From the NCBI GenBank assembly GCA_964582545.1, contig CAZOSB010000062.1:1-6042 (forward strand): a DNA stretch of 6,042 bases, written 5' to 3'. This DNA comes from JAVVUJ01 sp964582545 (GTDB taxonomy: Bacteria > Bacillota > Clostridia > Peptostreptococcales > Anaerovoracaceae). Positions 5,405 through 6,042 of the stretch are shown one piece after another. Each line of letters begins with the position of its first letter. The first letter of the stretch is position 1. The position numbers were made by a program, and so were the translations under genes. Below the pieces are notes generated by a model. That model saw only the letters and a program-made list of their open reading frames with translations, searched no databases and was not told where the DNA came from.

Positions 5405-6042
5405 ATGAGATTCATAGGTAGTTTCAATAGTAATCGGTATAGTTCTGGTATCAGTAGACTAGAATTATCTTCGAGAAGGTTTGTTGGATCAAAGAAAACT
5501 GTTTCTCAACAAAACAGTTTAAATTCAATATTCGAAAAGCATAATCAAAAAAATCCTTTGTCTAACATTACAACCAATACTTATGACAAAATAAAGACAG
5601 GGGCAAAGAACTTATCCGAACATATAAATAAATTATCTAATACCCAAAAGGGAAATCTTTTTGATGGCAAAGAAAAGACTGATAAAGTCATCACCGACGA
5701 AATAAAAGATTTTGTTTCTGATTTTAATGCATTGATTTCAACTATGCGTGATTCTGGGAATGATTCCTATAAAGGATATGCGCAAGAGATGAAAAATCAA
5801 TTGATCTCCATAAAAGATAAACTGGCTGATATCGGGATTACATATAATAAGGATGGCTCGTTAGGCATTGATACCAAACAATTAGAAACTGTCGATATCA
5901 ACAAGTTAAAGAGTCTTTTTCAGGGTAAGGACAGTCCTATGACTCAGGTTTCTGAAAAGGCTTCCTATATCGAGAAAAGAGTTGCCCTTGATAAAATAAT
6001 AAGCGCTTATGATACCTCGCAATTAAATGGGTTTAATTTAAA
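5405..6042 (+). CDS. FliD C-terminal-like flagellar protein, 3' partial
   Basis: An open frame begins at the ATG at 5405 and runs without a stop to the right edge, giving 212 complete codons. The N-terminal 50 residues or so are polar and rich in Ser and Asn, with no signal peptide. The segment DFVSDFNALISTM (102-114), followed by LADIGITYNKDGSLGIDTKQL (140-160) and DINKLKSLFQG (164-174), resembles the FliD C-terminal domain pattern: an F-V-x-x-Y/F-N-x-L-I helix, an L-x-x-I-G-I-x-x-x-x-D-G-x-L strand pair, and a V/L-K-x-L-F motif. FliD is the cap that helps flagellin assemble at the filament tip. This protein lacks the FliD N-terminal domain and appears shorter. It resembles FliD-C-like hypothetical proteins remembered from Clostridia, and its exact role is not known. 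The sigma-D promoter upstream supports flagellar or motility-linked expression. The gene is visibly A+T-richer than the CooS cluster. Confidence 0.72.
   Translation, partial: MRFIGSFNSNRYSSGISRLELSSRRFVGSKKTVSQQNSLNSIFEKHNQKNPLSNITTNTYDKIKTGAKNLSEHINKLSNTQKGNLFDGKEKTDKVITDEIKDFVSDFNALISTMRDSGNDSYKGYAQEMKNQLISIKDKLADIGITYNKDGSLGIDTKQLETVDINKLKSLFQGKDSPMTQVSEKASYIEKRVALDKIISAYDTSQLNGFNL

Overview
The window looks like part of a low-GC, anaerobic, motile Firmicute of the Clostridia type. The reasons are: a CooS-family (Ni-CODH fold) protein, strong AAAGGAG/GGAGG ribosome binding sites, GTG and TTG starts, A+T-rich intergenic DNA, and a very good sigma-D (sigma-28) flagellar promoter. The species cannot be named from the sequence.

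Region 1 (1-4447) is a tight same-strand cluster of four genes. The first is a CooS/carbon monoxide dehydrogenase homologue that is already open at the left edge. It is followed by a complete NitT/TauT (SsuABC-like) importer: a lipoprotein substrate-binding protein, a permease and an ATPase. The junctions are a 4-base overlap, a 15-base gap and a 3-base gap, so the four genes are almost certainly one operon. Its promoter lies outside the window.

The CooS protein is not a normal CO dehydrogenase. The cysteines for the B and D clusters are all present, as are five of the six protein ligands of the C-cluster. The remaining ligand, Cys333 in Carboxydothermus hydrogenoformans CODH-II numbering, is aspartate. 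Asp219 of the second shell is phenylalanine, and three of the four histidines of the proton path are gone. This is the pattern of the 'deviant' CODHs typified by CooS-V of C. hydrogenoformans, reported to carry an iron-sulfur-oxo hybrid cluster, to lack CO/CO2 activity and to turn over hydroxylamine slowly. Co-transcription with a dedicated importer suggests a unit that takes up a small molecule and transforms it reductively; the substrate is unknown.

Region 2 (4448-5273) holds a membrane-anchored alpha/beta hydrolase, probably with its own promoter. Its nucleophile and histidine are clear, but the usual acid loop looks shortened.

Region 3 (5274-6042) is an A+T-rich leader with a near-consensus sigma-D promoter. 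It is followed by a gene, cut by the right edge, whose product resembles the C-terminal part of the flagellar cap protein FliD without the FliD N-terminal domain. The promoter and the protein resemblance independently point to flagellar function.

No tRNA, rRNA, CRISPR array, insertion sequence or convincing intrinsic terminator was seen.
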